Shown piece by piece: positions 10,738 to 20,852 of a stretch of DNA of 64,000 nt. This DNA comes from Pectobacterium zantedeschiae (GTDB lineage Bacteria; Pseudomonadota; Gammaproteobacteria; Enterobacterales; Enterobacteriaceae). The notes beneath the pieces were generated by a model, which worked only from the letters and a program-made list of their open reading frames with translations, was not told the origin of the DNA and searched no databases. The translations under genes were made by a program, and so were the position numbers. Location of the stretch: assembly GCF_004137795.1 (NCBI RefSeq), contig NZ_NWTM01000001.1, positions 682,001 through 746,000 on the forward strand. Reading direction: 5' to 3'. Position 1 is the stretch's first letter; the number at the start of each line of letters is the position of its first letter.

Positions 10738-13700
10738 ATGTTCGATACACTTCTGATTGCCAACCGTGGTGCGATTGCGTGCCGTATTCTGCGTTCGCTG
10801 CGTGAGATGAAGGTCCGTGGCGTCGCGGTCTATTCTGATGCCGATATCAGTAGCCTGCATATTCAGGATGCCGATGAAGCGATTAGTCTGGGGGAGGGCG
10901 CGGCGGCGCATACCTATCTGGATGTCGCGAAAATCTTATCTGCGGCTCAGCGCAGCGGTGCACAGGCCATTCATCCAGGGTATGGCTTTTTGTCTGAGAA
11001 TGCGGCGTTTGCCGAAGCCTGTGAAGCGGCAAAGATTGCCTTTGTTGGGCCGACGCCGCAGCAACTGCGTGTATTCGGCTTAAAACATACCGCGCGAGCG
11101 CTGGCGAAAAAATACCACGTTCCGCTGCTGGAAGGCACCGAACTGCTGGCAAATATTGATGACGCGCTGTGTGCGGCGGAAGAGATTGGCTACCCGGTCA
11201 TGCTCAAAAGCACGGCTGGTGGGGGCGGGATTGGGATGCGCGTCTGCTATAGCGCCACGGAACTGTCCGAAGCATTTGAAACGGTCAAACGGCTGGGGCA
11301 GAACAATTTCAGCGATGCGGGCGTTTTCATCGAAAAATATATCGAACGCGCTCGTCATCTGGAGGTACAGATTTTTGGTGATGGTCAGGGCGAGGTATTG
11401 GCCCTGGGAGTTCGGGACTGTTCGGTGCAGCGCCGTAACCAGAAAGTGATTGAAGAAACGCCCGCACCTAATTTACCGGACGGCGTTGCCGATGCGCTGT
11501 GTTCTGCGGCAATCATCCTGGCACAGGCGGTGAATTACCGCAGCGCAGGGACGGTGGAGTTCATTTATGACAGCGCGACCGACCGTTTTTATTTTCTTGA
11601 AGTCAATACGCGCCTACAGGTCGAGCACGGCGTAACGGAACAGGTCTGGGGTGTGGATCTGGTGCGTTGGATGATTGAACTGGCCGCAGGGGATCTGCCG
11701 CCGCTGCGTGAATTGGCTACCAGACTGAATCCTCAGGGACATGCGATTCAGGCGCGTTTGTACGCCGAAGATCCGGGTAAACAGTTCCAGCCATCACCGG
11801 GATTATTGACGGAAGTCGAATTCCCCGCGTCAGAAGGACACCGCCTGCGCATCGATACCTGGGTGACGGCAGGGTGCGACATCCCCCCATTTTTTGACCC
11901 GATGCTGGCTAAGATCATCGCCTGTGCGCCAACCCGCGAGCAGGCGATGGTCGGATTGGATCGCGCGCTGGCAGAGACACGGCTCTACGGCGTTGAGCAC
12001 AACCGTGACTATCTGCGTCAGATTCTGGCGGCAGAACCGTTTGCCAGCGGCCAGCCGTGGACGCGCTGTCTGGATGCGCTGGTTTATCAGGCAACAACCT
12101 GCGAAGTGGTGAGTGCGGGTACACAAACCACCGTACAGGATTATCCCGGACGTCTCGGATACTGGTCGGTTGGCGTGCCACCGTCGGGGCCAATGGACGA
12201 TCGTGCGCTGCGTTTAGGGAATCGATTAGTGGGAAATCCGGCGGGAACGGCTGCGCTGGAAGTCACGATGAACGGGCCAACATTACGTTTTAACACGGAT
12301 GCGGTAGCGGCGGTCACCGGTGCGGCTATTGCTATTGAGCTGGACGGCGAACCTGTGCCGATGGATCGCGTATTTGTGATACCGGCCGGTGCCACGTTGC
12401 GTTTAGGGGCAATGCAAGAACTGGGTGTGCGCAGCTATCTCTGCCTGCGTGGTGGCATTGAAGTGCCAGATTACCTTGGCAGTAAAAGCACGTTCACGCT
12501 GGGACAGTTTGGTGGTCACGCCGGGCGTGCGCTGCGAGCGGGTGACGTATTGCACCTTGCTGCACTGGAAGACAGACGCGTTGGTGACAGCCTACCGGAT
12601 GCGTTACGCACCACGTTGTCCGCAGTGCGTGAACTGCGTGTGATCTACGGCCCGCATGCTGCACCAGACTATTTTACGCCTGCCTATATGAACACGTTTC
12701 TTACCACCGAATGGGAAGTGCATTTTAACTCCAGCCGTACGGGCGTGCGCCTGATTGGGCCGAAACCGGAATGGGTTCGCGACAGCGGCGGAGAAGCAGG
12801 ACTGCACCCGTCGAATATTCACGATAACCCGTATGCTATTGGTGCAGTGGATTTCACTGGCGATATGCCAGTTATTCTGGGGCCGGATGGCCCGAGTCTG
12901 GGCGGCTTCGTTTGTCCGGTGACGGTGATCGAAGCCGATCTGTGGGCGCTGGGGCAGCTTAATGCCGGCGATCGCGTGCGCTTTATTCCCGTCGATCTCG
13001 CTACAGCGCGTTCACTGGCATTGGCACGTTATGCTGAGGTAGAACAGCTTACGCCGATCAACATCGACTGGTCACCTGCCGCGCTCATTTCTCCGGTGGT
13101 GCTGGATATCGGTGACGCGGATAAGCGGCTGGTTGCCCGGTTGTCCGGCGATACGCATCTGCTGCTGGAAGTGGGGGCCGCGGAGCTGGACGTGGCGCTG
13201 CGCTTTCGCGTTCACGCGCTGATGCTGGCACTGGAACAACAGGTACTGGATGGCATTATTGATATCACGCCGGGCATTCGTTCGTTGCAGGTGCACTATC
13301 GGCCTGAAACATTGGTACTGTCGCATCTGCTGGAGGTGCTTTCTTCGCTATGGTTGGCCGTTTGCGCCCAGCAAAAGCTAACCGTGCCATCGCGGGTGGT
13401 TTATCTGCCGCTGTCCTGGGACGATCCTGCCTGCCAACTGGCGATTCAGAAGTACATGACTACAGTACGCAGCGATGCACCCTGGTGCCCGAGCAATCTT
13501 GAGTTTATCCGCCGTATTAACGAACTGGATAATATCGATGAGGTTTATCGAACGGTTTTTGAAGCCAGTTATCTGGTCATGGGGTTGGGCGACGTTTACC
13601 TTGGCGCGCCCGTTGCGACACCCTTGGATCCGCGCCATCGTTTAGTTACCACCAAATATAACCCGGCGCGCACTTGGACCGCAGAAAACTCGGTGGGGAT

Positions 13701-14340
13701 TGGTGGCGCTTACCTGTGCGTTTACGGCATGGAAGGGCCGGGCGGTTACCAGTTTGTCGGACGCACATTGCAAATGTGGGATCGCTATCGTGGTGTTGAC
13801 GCCTTTGATGGTAGACCGTGGCTATTACGTTTCTTTGACCAAATTCGTTTCTATCCGGTGTCGGCGGATGAATTGTTATCCATCCGACGAGATTTCCCGC
13901 TGGGGCGTTATCCGCTGCGCATCGAACAAAGCGAATTGGCGTTAAACGCCTATCAGGATTTCCTGTCACGGGAAGCGGAAGATATCGAGACATTCCGCGT
14001 GCGTCAGCGGGCCGCATTTGAGGCGGAACGTGAACGCTGGCGCATTGCTGGTCAATCGGTAACGGATAGCATGGACGTTGTGATTGAGGAAACGAGCGAC
14101 ATGCCGATCCCTCCGGGGCTGGTGGGCGTGGAAAGCCCGATTTCCGGCAACCTCTGGCAGGTGGCGACGGAGGTTGGTAAGACGGTGGCTGAAGGAGAAA
14201 CGCTGATGATCCTCGAATCCATGAAAATGGAGATCCCGATTGTCTCGCCGCAGCGCGGCAGGATTCGAGAGATTCGCTGCCAGCCTGGGGCGTCCGTTCG
14301 TGCAGGGCAGTGCGTGGTGGTGATCGAGCCTCAGGGATAA
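10738..14340 (+). CDS. Biotin-dependent urea/guanidine carboxylase
   Basis: The 1200-residue protein has three parts. Residues 1-450 are a biotin carboxylase with ATP-grasp loop STAGGGGIGMRV and EVNTRLQVEHGVTEQ. Residues 455-1080 are the carboxyltransferase made of KipA-like (QTTVQDYPGRLGYW) and KipI-like (SGDTHLLLEVG) domains. The C-terminal biotinyl domain has ESMKME, with biotin-lysine at 1163. The enzyme carboxylates urea or guanidine with ATP and bicarbonate. The guanidine riboswitch and two DUF1989 partners argue that guanidine is the physiological substrate. No allophanate hydrolase follows: the next gene is convergent lutC. The exact substrate needs the active-site comparison given in the findings. 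Confidence 0.93.
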   Translation: MFDTLLIANRGAIACRILRSLREMKVRGVAVYSDADISSLHIQDADEAISLGEGAAAHTYLDVAKILSAAQRSGAQAIHPGYGFLSENAAFAEACEAAKIAFVGPTPQQLRVFGLKHTARALAKKYHVPLLEGTELLANIDDALCAAEEIGYPVMLKSTAGGGGIGMRVCYSATELSEAFETVKRLGQNNFSDAGVFIEKYIERARHLEVQIFGDGQGEVLALGVRDCSVQRRNQKVIEETPAPNLPDGVADALCSAAIILAQAVNYRSAGTVEFIYDSATDRFYFLEVNTRLQVEHGVTEQVWGVDLVRWMIELAAGDLPPLRELATRLNPQGHAIQARLYAEDPGKQFQPSPGLLTEVEFPASEGHRLRIDTWVTAGCDIPPFFDPMLAKIIACAPTREQAMVGLDRALAETRLYGVEHNRDYLRQILAAEPFASGQPWTRCLDALVYQATTCEVVSAGTQTTVQDYPGRLGYWSVGVPPSGPMDDRALRLGNRLVGNPAGTAALEVTMNGPTLRFNTDAVAAVTGAAIAIELDGEPVPMDRVFVIPAGATLRLGAMQELGVRSYLCLRGGIEVPDYLGSKSTFTLGQFGGHAGRALRAGDVLHLAALEDRRVGDSLPDALRTTLSAVRELRVIYGPHAAPDYFTPAYMNTFLTTEWEVHFNSSRTGVRLIGPKPEWVRDSGGEAGLHPSNIHDNPYAIGAVDFTGDMPVILGPDGPSLGGFVCPVTVIEADLWALGQLNAGDRVRFIPVDLATARSLALARYAEVEQLTPINIDWSPAALISPVVLDIGDADKRLVARLSGDTHLLLEVGAAELDVALRFRVHALMLALEQQVLDGIIDITPGIRSLQVHYRPETLVLSHLLEVLSSLWLAVCAQQKLTVPSRVVYLPLSWDDPACQLAIQKYMTTVRSDAPWCPSNLEFIRRINELDNIDEVYRTVFEASYLVMGLGDVYLGAPVATPLDPRHRLVTTKYNPARTWTAENSVGIGGAYLCVYGMEGPGGYQFVGRTLQMWDRYRGVDAFDGRPWLLRFFDQIRFYPVSADELLSIRRDFPLGRYPLRIEQSELALNAYQDFLSREAEDIETFRVRQRAAFEAERERWRIAGQSVTDSMDVVIEETSDMPIPPGLVGVESPISGNLWQVATEVGKTVAEGETLMILESMKMEIPIVSPQRGRIREIRCQPGASVRAGQCVVVIEPQG

Positions 14341-14393
14341 GTTCCGTTCGGTATCCTGGCAGGCGGCAGAAACGATGCCGCCTGGCCAATAAC

Positions 14394-15089
14394 TTAACAG
14401 TCTTCAACGATCAGATAGGCGGCATTAATGGGCCCGTGAACGCCGACCACTTTGATCAACTCAATATCAGCGGTGGAGCTTGGGCCGCCAATAATATTAA
14501 TGCACGATGGCATACGCTCGCCTTGTTGTGCCATGTGATGTAGGTGCTGTGCCAACTGAGCGATACGAGGTAACAATGTGCTTTTGCGTAGTACAAAGAG
14601 AGAAGACTCCGGCAGCAGGCTGACGGCGCGTCCTCGTTCTGGTGCGGAAAAGAGCACCACGCCACCTGATTCGGTTAGCCCATATTCCGCGTAGACTACG
14701 CCGACTTTGGCTTGCTCCGCCAGCCGTAAGTTTTCTTCCCCCACGCGCGGATCCCATACGGTGGCCTGGCATTCACGCTGCAGGCACGCGGTAATCCCTA
14801 ACGCCTCTAAGCGCCGATCGTCGCTGATGATGATTGGCGCATGTCCGTATTTATCGCATAAGCGTTGCGCAGCCTGCGCCGCGTCGGTTTCGCTGACGAT
14901 TTCGCAGTGTGCCAGCATGACGTTAGTTGCGACATCGATAAACGCATCACAACGCTGTTGTACGGTCAGATCGGTTAATCGAGTTCGGGCATGATGACTG
15001 GCTGGCCTCGGCAACGGTGCGGGAACGTGGCGTACCTCACGTCCGAACTGACGGGCAATCTCGGCCAGAAAGGTATCTCGATTTTCCAT
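14394..15089 (-). CDS. lutC: Lactate utilization protein C (LUD domain)
   Basis: A 231-residue LUD-domain protein, third component of the LutABC complex that oxidises L-lactate to pyruvate in the cytosol. It has the long central sheet region, including VGVVYAEYGLTESGGVV, and ends with VGVHGPINAAYLIVEDC, typical of LutC/YkgG. Its ATG overlaps the stop of lutB by one base (TAATG arrangement), so translation is probably coupled. It is the last gene of lctP-lutA-lutB-lutC and converges on the guanidine carboxylase gene with only 53 bp between the stops. Confidence 0.92.
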   Translation of the reverse strand: MENRDTFLAEIARQFGREVRHVPAPLPRPASHHARTRLTDLTVQQRCDAFIDVATNVMLAHCEIVSETDAAQAAQRLCDKYGHAPIIISDDRRLEALGITACLQRECQATVWDPRVGEENLRLAEQAKVGVVYAEYGLTESGGVVLFSAPERGRAVSLLPESSLFVLRKSTLLPRIAQLAQHLHHMAQQGERMPSCINIIGGPSSTADIELIKVVGVHGPINAAYLIVEDC

Positions 15090-16510
15090 TATTTTTTTCC
15101 TCTCGCCTGATGTTTCTTAAACCAACTGCGGAAGCTTTCGCCATCTGCATCCGGCAGGTCGCGCGCTTCCGTCCATTCGCCAATGGCACCGATCTCAATG
15201 GGCGTTTTACCCTTTTTAATAAACCAGCCCGCAGCATGGGCTCCGGCAATCATTCCGACCTTCCATAGCATCGGGTGACTGTTGACGTAGCTGAAGAGTT
15301 TCGTCACACGTTGTTCGGCTGTCGGTGTTATTCCTTTTTCCGCCATGACGCGCCGGTGTTTAAGAATCAGCGACGATAAAGGAATGCGGACTGGACACAC
15401 GGTATCGCAGGCAGTGCAGAGTGAGCAGGCATAGGGCAGTTCTTTGAAATCCTGATAGCCGCCCAGCAGGGGGGAAATGACGGCACCGATCGGACCAGGA
15501 TAAATGGAGCCGTAACCGTGCCCACCAATGTGACGATAGGCTGGACAGGTGTTGATGCAGGCACCACAGCGGATACAGCGCAGAATATCGCGGAAGGCAG
15601 AGCCGAGAATCTGTGAGCGACCGTTATCGACGATCACCAGATGAAATTCCTGCGGCCCATCAACGTGTCCTGCTTCTCGTGGCCCCGTCAGCCAAGTGTT
15701 GTAACCCGTCAGACGTGCGCCGACCGCGCTACGCGCCAGCATGGTGATCAAGACGTCCACTTCCTCAAAGGTCGGCGCAATCCGCTCCATGCCCATCACC
15801 GCAATATGCGTTTTTGGCAACGTGGTACACATCCGCGCATTGCCTTCGTTGGTGACGAGACAGACCGAGCCGGTTTCCGCTACGGCGAAGTTACAGCCGG
15901 TGACGCCGACTTCCGCACTGAGAAAATCTTCACGTATCTTCTGACGAATGAACAGCGTCATGGCTTCCGGCGTTTCTGGTCCGTCATAGCCCAGTTTTTC
16001 GTGCAGTACTTTGCGGATCTGGTAGCGATCTTTGTGGATAGCGGGAACCACGACATGTGAAGGCGGGTCTTGATCCAACTGTAAAATATATTCGCCCAAA
16101 TCGGTTTCGATAACCTCAATCCCCGCCTGCTGCAAGACGTGATTCATGCCGATTTCTTCTGTGACCATCGATTTCGCTTTGACGACTTTTTTGGCATGGT
16201 TAGCCTGAGCAACCTGAAGGATATAGCGGGTGGCATCCTCCTTGGTTTTGGCGAAATAGACCTGTCCGCCGTTGGACGTCACTTTTTCTGATAGCTGATA
16301 AAGGTAAGCATCAAGATTGTTAAGTACATGTTCGCGAATCTGAGCGGCGTGATCGCGCCACGCTTCCCAATGGCCTAGCTCGTCGACCATTTTTTGACGG
16401 TTTGCGCCGATACGTTCCTGCGCATTGGCAACCGCCTTACGCATGATGGGATCGTGAATCTGGGTTTGAATACGATCCTTGAATTTTACATCGCTGGTTT
16501 TCAGACTCAT
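15089..16510 (-). CDS. lutB: Lactate utilization iron-sulfur protein B
   Basis: A 473-residue protein with an N-terminal LUD-type domain, then two ferredoxin-like [4Fe-4S] sites, CIRCGACINTCP and CSLCTACDTVCP, near residues 305-370. These cysteine spacings are the LutB/YkgF signature. It passes electrons from lactate oxidation within the LutABC complex. It lies 9 bp downstream of lutA and overlaps lutC, so the three form one transcription unit. Confidence 0.95.
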   Translation of the reverse strand: MSLKTSDVKFKDRIQTQIHDPIMRKAVANAQERIGANRQKMVDELGHWEAWRDHAAQIREHVLNNLDAYLYQLSEKVTSNGGQVYFAKTKEDATRYILQVAQANHAKKVVKAKSMVTEEIGMNHVLQQAGIEVIETDLGEYILQLDQDPPSHVVVPAIHKDRYQIRKVLHEKLGYDGPETPEAMTLFIRQKIREDFLSAEVGVTGCNFAVAETGSVCLVTNEGNARMCTTLPKTHIAVMGMERIAPTFEEVDVLITMLARSAVGARLTGYNTWLTGPREAGHVDGPQEFHLVIVDNGRSQILGSAFRDILRCIRCGACINTCPAYRHIGGHGYGSIYPGPIGAVISPLLGGYQDFKELPYACSLCTACDTVCPVRIPLSSLILKHRRVMAEKGITPTAEQRVTKLFSYVNSHPMLWKVGMIAGAHAAGWFIKKGKTPIEIGAIGEWTEARDLPDADGESFRSWFKKHQARGKK

Positions 16511-16519
16511 ATCCTCTCC

Positions 16520-17239
16520 TTAGCGACTCATCAGAACTTCGGCGATGTGCATCACCTTGACGGGATGGCCCTCTCGCTGCATTCGGCCACCGATATTGAG
16601 CAGGCAACTGACATCCGCGCCAATCAGATAGTCGGGTTTGGCATCCATCATATGGCTGACTTTCTCTTTGACCATTTCGCCGGAAATCTCTGCCATCTTC
16701 ACTGAAAACGTGCCGCCGAAGCCGCAACAGGTTTCTTCTGCCTTAAACGGCAGCAAGTGTAAATCCTGAACGTGGTTGAGCAGCGTGACGGGCTCCTCTC
16801 GAACACCCAGTTTGCGAAACAGGCTACAGGAAGGATGATAAACCGCTGTCCCTGACAGACGGGCGCCGACATCCGTTACGCCGAGCGTATTGACGATGAA
16901 GGAAGTCAGATCTTTCATGCGTTCTGCAACACGTTCGGCACGCAACACCCATTCGGGTTCATCGGCCAGATATTCGGGATAGTGACGGATGGCGTTCATA
17001 CATGAACCGGCGGGAGAAATGATCGGATCGTCATTGTCTTCCAGCGCAGCAATCACGCTTTTCATACCGGGAATAGCGCTATTGATATAACCGCCGTTAA
17101 TGGCGGGTTGCCCACAGCACGACTGTTTTTCGGGAAAGTGCACGCTGCAACCCAACTGCTCCAATAGCAGTACGGAATCACGCGCCATACGGGATTTAAG
17201 TGCGTCACCAATACAGGTAACAAAAAAATTAACATTCAC
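16520..17239 (-). CDS. lutA: Lactate utilization protein A (CCG-domain)
   Basis: A 239-residue protein with two cysteine-rich CCG domains (QSCCGQPAINGGY near residue 40; HPSCSLFRKLGV with EETCCGFGGTFSVK near 140-175). These bind unusual iron-sulfur centres in LutA/YkgE and heterodisulfide-reductase-like proteins. It is part of the LutABC L-lactate dehydrogenase complex. The start at 17239 (MNVNFFVTCIGDALKS) matches family N-termini. The permease gene lctP ends 45 bp upstream. Confidence 0.95.
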   Translation of the reverse strand: MNVNFFVTCIGDALKSRMARDSVLLLEQLGCSVHFPEKQSCCGQPAINGGYINSAIPGMKSVIAALEDNDDPIISPAGSCMNAIRHYPEYLADEPEWVLRAERVAERMKDLTSFIVNTLGVTDVGARLSGTAVYHPSCSLFRKLGVREEPVTLLNHVQDLHLLPFKAEETCCGFGGTFSVKMAEISGEMVKEKVSHMMDAKPDYLIGADVSCLLNIGGRMQREGHPVKVMHIAEVLMSR

Positions 17240-17284
17240 GACAGACTCCCATTACTCAATGTAGATGGATTTTTTATTGTTACA

Positions 17285-18838
17285 TCAGGCCATAAACAGG
17301 TAGTAAACCAGGCCGACCTTGAGCCCAAGAATGATGATGTAGACGCCGCAATACTTCAGCGTACCGGACATAATCGCGCTGCCTTGCCCCTCCATGCGTG
17401 TTGCTGACACCGCAATCGCGATACTTTGTGGCGATATCATCTTGCCACCAGTGGCACCTGCGGTATTCGCCGCCGCCAGCCAGACGGGGTCGACATGCAG
17501 TTTTTCCGCGGCCATGGTTTGTAACTTGCCAAACAGCACGTTGGAATTGGTATCGCTGCCAGTGACGAAAGTGCCTAACGCCCCAATCACGGGAGCAATA
17601 AACAGATACCCCCCTCCGGTCACGTCGACCATCGTTTGTGCCAGTGTGGCGATCAGTCCGCTGACGTCCATCACTGTCGCCATGGCGACGATGGCGGTAA
17701 TCGCGATAATAGAATTTCTGAGCTGTTTTACTGTACTGACGAATACACTGAGCATGGTTCCCAGATTCGCGCCCTGTATAAAACCGCCCAACAGGCTGGC
17801 GATGATAATTAGGACGCCGGGAGTGGCAATCCAGTCGATCTTCAACTTCAACACCTGTGTATCCGTTAGGTGGAAGGGGATGACGGAAGCCACCTGAGAG
17901 ACGGTGCCTTTGATGGTAGGGAATAACGGAGAACAAAGCAGAATAAAGGTAAAAATCAGAATATAAATCGCGCAGGCTCGCAGTAGTTGACTGGAGGAAT
18001 AACCTGATAGGGAAGCGCGCTGAGCGCTGTCGATAAGGTAGGTGGCTTCGGTTTCTTTCTTACGGCATTTTGCCATTAACGTGACAGCAATCAGGCTGAC
18101 TAAACTGCCTGCGAAGGCGGGCAATTCGGCACCGAGATGGACGGCCACAATATACTGCGGTACCAGCGTGGTTACGCCGCACACCAGCGTAATAGCGAAC
18201 ACGCCGCGAATGGCTTTGATACCGCCGCCAATGATCGCGATGATGACAAAGGGCAGGAGAATGTTGAATAACGCCAGTTGCAGCACAACCGTAGCGCTTA
18301 ATGTGGTCACCGGAAGGTGAACCTGTTCCGCTAAAATAGAAACCGGAATGCCGACGGCACCAAAGGCGGTAGGAACGGTATTGGCGACCAGTGATGCAAT
18401 CGCCGCTTTCATCGGGTTGAAACCGAGTGCGATAAGGATGCCGATGGGGATCGCAACAGCAGTGCCATAACCGGCTGCCGCTTCGAGAAAACCACCAAAA
18501 CACCACGAAATCAGCAATACCTGAATACGTTTATCATCGCTGATACTGGCAAGTACATCCCGTAGCACATCCATGCTGCGTGTTTTTTGCATCAGGTTAT
18601 AACTGTATATAGCACCCAAGATAACGATAATAATTGGCCATAGCCCTTTCAGGGCGCCATAGCTTGCCGCTAATCCCAGCGTTTTCAGTGGTGTGTGCCA
18701 GAATAGAGCGGCAATCGTGACGGTTAGCGTCAGCGTAATCAGAACTGCGTGGTGGATAGGCGTTTTTATTTTGAGAATAAGAACAATCATGACCAACAGT
18801 GGGAAGCTGCCCAGCAAAAAATATAAATAATCGTGCAT
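17285..18838 (-). CDS. lctP: L-lactate permease
   Basis: From the ATG at 18838 (MHDYLYFLLGSFPLLVMIVL) this is a 517-residue membrane protein with about 13 hydrophobic helices. The upstream extension to 18907 is poorly hydrophobic and is not used. It contains LctP/LldP landmarks such as WCFGGFLEAAAGYGTAVAIP and AAANTAGATGGKMISPQSIA. It imports L-lactate (and probably glycolate) with protons. It leads the lut operon on the minus strand, giving uptake plus oxidation. No LldR-type regulator gene is adjacent. Confidence 0.92.
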   Translation of the reverse strand: MHDYLYFLLGSFPLLVMIVLILKIKTPIHHAVLITLTLTVTIAALFWHTPLKTLGLAASYGALKGLWPIIIVILGAIYSYNLMQKTRSMDVLRDVLASISDDKRIQVLLISWCFGGFLEAAAGYGTAVAIPIGILIALGFNPMKAAIASLVANTVPTAFGAVGIPVSILAEQVHLPVTTLSATVVLQLALFNILLPFVIIAIIGGGIKAIRGVFAITLVCGVTTLVPQYIVAVHLGAELPAFAGSLVSLIAVTLMAKCRKKETEATYLIDSAQRASLSGYSSSQLLRACAIYILIFTFILLCSPLFPTIKGTVSQVASVIPFHLTDTQVLKLKIDWIATPGVLIIIASLLGGFIQGANLGTMLSVFVSTVKQLRNSIIAITAIVAMATVMDVSGLIATLAQTMVDVTGGGYLFIAPVIGALGTFVTGSDTNSNVLFGKLQTMAAEKLHVDPVWLAAANTAGATGGKMISPQSIAIAVSATRMEGQGSAIMSGTLKYCGVYIIILGLKVGLVYYLFMA

Positions 18839-19139
18839 AGCGGTGTCCTGACATCCTGATTTTAAGAAGTAAAAAAACAAGGAATACCAACGTGGTGCTA
18901 TATACACTTATATAATGAGTGGTTATTAAATAATTTTAACTGAATCGGGTCAGATGGAACAAAGATGTGCACAATTATTGTGAAATTAGTTACTTAATGG
19001 TTATTTTAGTTACTTAATAGCCAGTGCTATTGGCGGTCATATGAAGCAGTGACCGATTGAAAACAGCGACGTTTATTCCATAAAACGATGGAAGACGAAC
19101 GGAAATTTAGAAGGAATTGAAGAAGAAAAAAACAGGGAA
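18839..19139. other. Upstream region of the lctP-lut operon
   Basis: About 300 bp with no gene. It should hold the lut promoter on the minus strand and, near 19115-19139, a poly-purine run that reads as a T-rich tract just downstream of tRNA-Val on the minus strand. No operator was identified. Confidence 0.4.
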
Positions 19140-19216
19140 TGGTGCGTTCAATTGGACTCGAACCAACGACCCCCACCATGTCAAGGTGGTGCTCTAACCA
19201 ACTGAGCTATGAACGC
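19140..19216 (-). tRNA. tRNA-Val (anticodon GAC)
   Basis: Read on the minus strand, the acceptor GCGTTCA pairs with TGAACGC. The D-loop contains AGCTCAGTTGGTTAGAGC. The anticodon stem CCACC/GGTGG encloses TTGACAT with GAC at 34-36, and the T arm contains GGTTCGAGTCC. The gene encodes the terminal ACCA. E. coli has the same tRNA species near mdtK, so the position is conserved. Confidence 0.97.
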
Positions 19217-19357
19217 ATTTAGATACCGAGCTGCCTGTCTGACAGCGAGGCGAATAGTAGCGAGCAAGGTGAAAACTGGCAAGAGGAAAAGTGCAATTTT
19301 GTGCTCTTGCCAGCGTGATTGCTGTGCTTGTATCCATTCCGCCGTTTTTTTCGACGA

Positions 19358-19457
19358 TACCCGTCATTCTTCAAGCGGCTTGTGCGTTGGCTGCCCTTAA
19401 ATACTCGGCCCGTCGTGGGCCTCGCGTTTTGTCACGCAACTTGAATTATTTAGGGTA
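19358..19457. repeat. ERIC-type repeat, copy a (short, core-less form)
   Basis: It begins TACCCGTCATTCTTCAAG and ends TTGAATTATTTAGGGTA, the two imperfect inverted ends shared by all copies in the window. The interior holds only the CTCGGC...CTCGC and GTTTTGTCACGCAAC parts. The ERIC central block is absent. It lies between tRNA-Val and mdtK. Confidence 0.8.
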
Positions 19458-19478
19458 GAAGACAGGGTGAAACGTTAT

Positions 19479-20852
19479 CTAGCGAGCCGCGCGCGCTAAA
19501 ATCTGTGCAGCAGGCTGACGCTGAAGAAAACGAATCCGCGTCACCATCATGACTGCCGCCGCTGTCAGGCCAATGATGAAACCACACCAGAAACCCGCAG
19601 GGCCCATGCGCGGCACGATGACGTCTGTCAAAGCCAGCAAATAGCCGCTCGGTAACCCCAAAACCCAATACGCAGTAAACGTAATATAGAAAATTGAGCG
19701 AGTGTCTTTATAGCCACGTAGTACGCCACTGCCGATCGCCTGAACGGCATCGGAGATTTGATAAACGGCAGCTAACAGCATGAGCTGAGAAGCCATCGCT
19801 ACAACCAGCGGATCCTGATTGTAGAGCAGAGCGATAGGCTCACGCAGCAGCGTGGTAAAAATTGCCGTACAGCTGGCTAACGCGACACCAGCCATGATGC
19901 CCGTGTGTGCGGCAATACGCGCGTTTTCAACTGAACCTTCCCCTAAGCGGTGGCCGACGCGAATGGTCGTAGCGACGCCAACCGAAAGTGGAAGAACGAA
20001 CATCAGCGAACTGAAATTCAGGGCAATTTGGTGACCAGCCACATCGACGACGCCCAGCGGCAACACCAACAGCGCCACCACGGCAAACAGCGTAACTTCA
20101 AAAAGCAGTGCCAGCGCAATCGGTAGACCGAGGCCAAACAAACGTTTCAGCACGGCAACATCCGGGCGGAATGCGGGGCGATGAAGGCGGATATCACGTA
20201 GCCAGGAAGCTCGTCGGGTATAGAGCATCATCAACAGCATCATGATCCAGTAAACCGATGCGGTAGCCACGCCGCAGCCGACTCCGCCCAGTTCCGGCAT
20301 GCCGAATTTACCGTGGATAAAGATGTAGTTAATCGGGATGTTGATTAATAGCCCGATGAACCCAATCATCATGCCGGGATAGGTTTTGGATAGCCCTTCA
20401 CATTGGCAACGCAATACCTGATAGAACAGATAGCCGGGAACGCCCCACAGCAACGCATGCAGATAGCCGATGGCTTTTGCCGCCAGTTCAGGTGAATCTT
20501 CGCTCATCAGATTAATGGCGTATTCCCCCTGATACAGCACCAGCATCGTTAGCACAGAAATGATGGCAGCCAGAAGGAAAGACTGTCTCACCTGATGAGA
20601 GATGCGGTCGCGTCGGCCGGAACCGTTGAGCTGTGCGACAACGGGGGTTAATGCCAACAGCAGGCCGTGGCCAAAAAGAATAGCGGGTAGCCAGATAGAG
20701 GTTCCCACCGCGACGGCAGCCATATCGGTGGCGCTATAAGCACCGGCCATGATGGTGTCAACCACACCCATCGATGTTTGGGACACTTGCGCAATAATGA
20801 CAGGAACAGCAAGCGCCGATAATTTACGCGCTTCTGTCAGATACTGTTGCAC
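19479..20852 (-). CDS. mdtK: MATE-family multidrug efflux protein
   Basis: From the GTG at 20852 (ribosome-binding site AAGGA 8 bp upstream) this is a 457-residue inner-membrane antiporter beginning [14 protein letters not shown]. That matches the N-terminus of E. coli MdtK (NorM); the longer upstream frame has no ribosome-binding site. Twelve hydrophobic helices are expected. MdtK landmarks include [18 protein letters not shown] and [22 protein letters not shown]. It exports cationic drugs using a sodium or proton gradient. It is divergent from ribE as in E. coli. Confidence 0.95.
   Translation of the reverse strand: MQQYLTEARKLSALAVPVIIAQVSQTSMGVVDTIMAGAYSATDMAAVAVGTSIWLPAILFGHGLLLALTPVVAQLNGSGRRDRISHQVRQSFLLAAIISVLTMLVLYQGEYAINLMSEDSPELAAKAIGYLHALLWGVPGYLFYQVLRCQCEGLSKTYPGMMIGFIGLLINIPINYIFIHGKFGMPELGGVGCGVATASVYWIMMLLMMLYTRRASWLRDIRLHRPAFRPDVAVLKRLFGLGLPIALALLFEVTLFAVVALLVLPLGVVDVAGHQIALNFSSLMFVLPLSVGVATTIRVGHRLGEGSVENARIAAHTGIMAGVALASCTAIFTTLLREPIALLYNQDPLVVAMASQLMLLAAVYQISDAVQAIGSGVLRGYKDTRSIFYITFTAYWVLGLPSGYLLALTDVIVPRMGPAGFWCGFIIGLTAAAVMMVTRIRFLQRQPAAQILARAAR

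Noticed and set aside
13646..14407. 253-codon frame antisense to the carboxylase
   Set aside because: Entirely antisense to the carboxylase biotinyl end, rich in Pro/Arg/Ser like typical shadow frames; no motif recognised.
10738..18838. Fusion or shared operon between guanidine and lactate genes
   Set aside because: The carboxylase and lutC genes are on opposite strands and converge, so they are separate transcription units.
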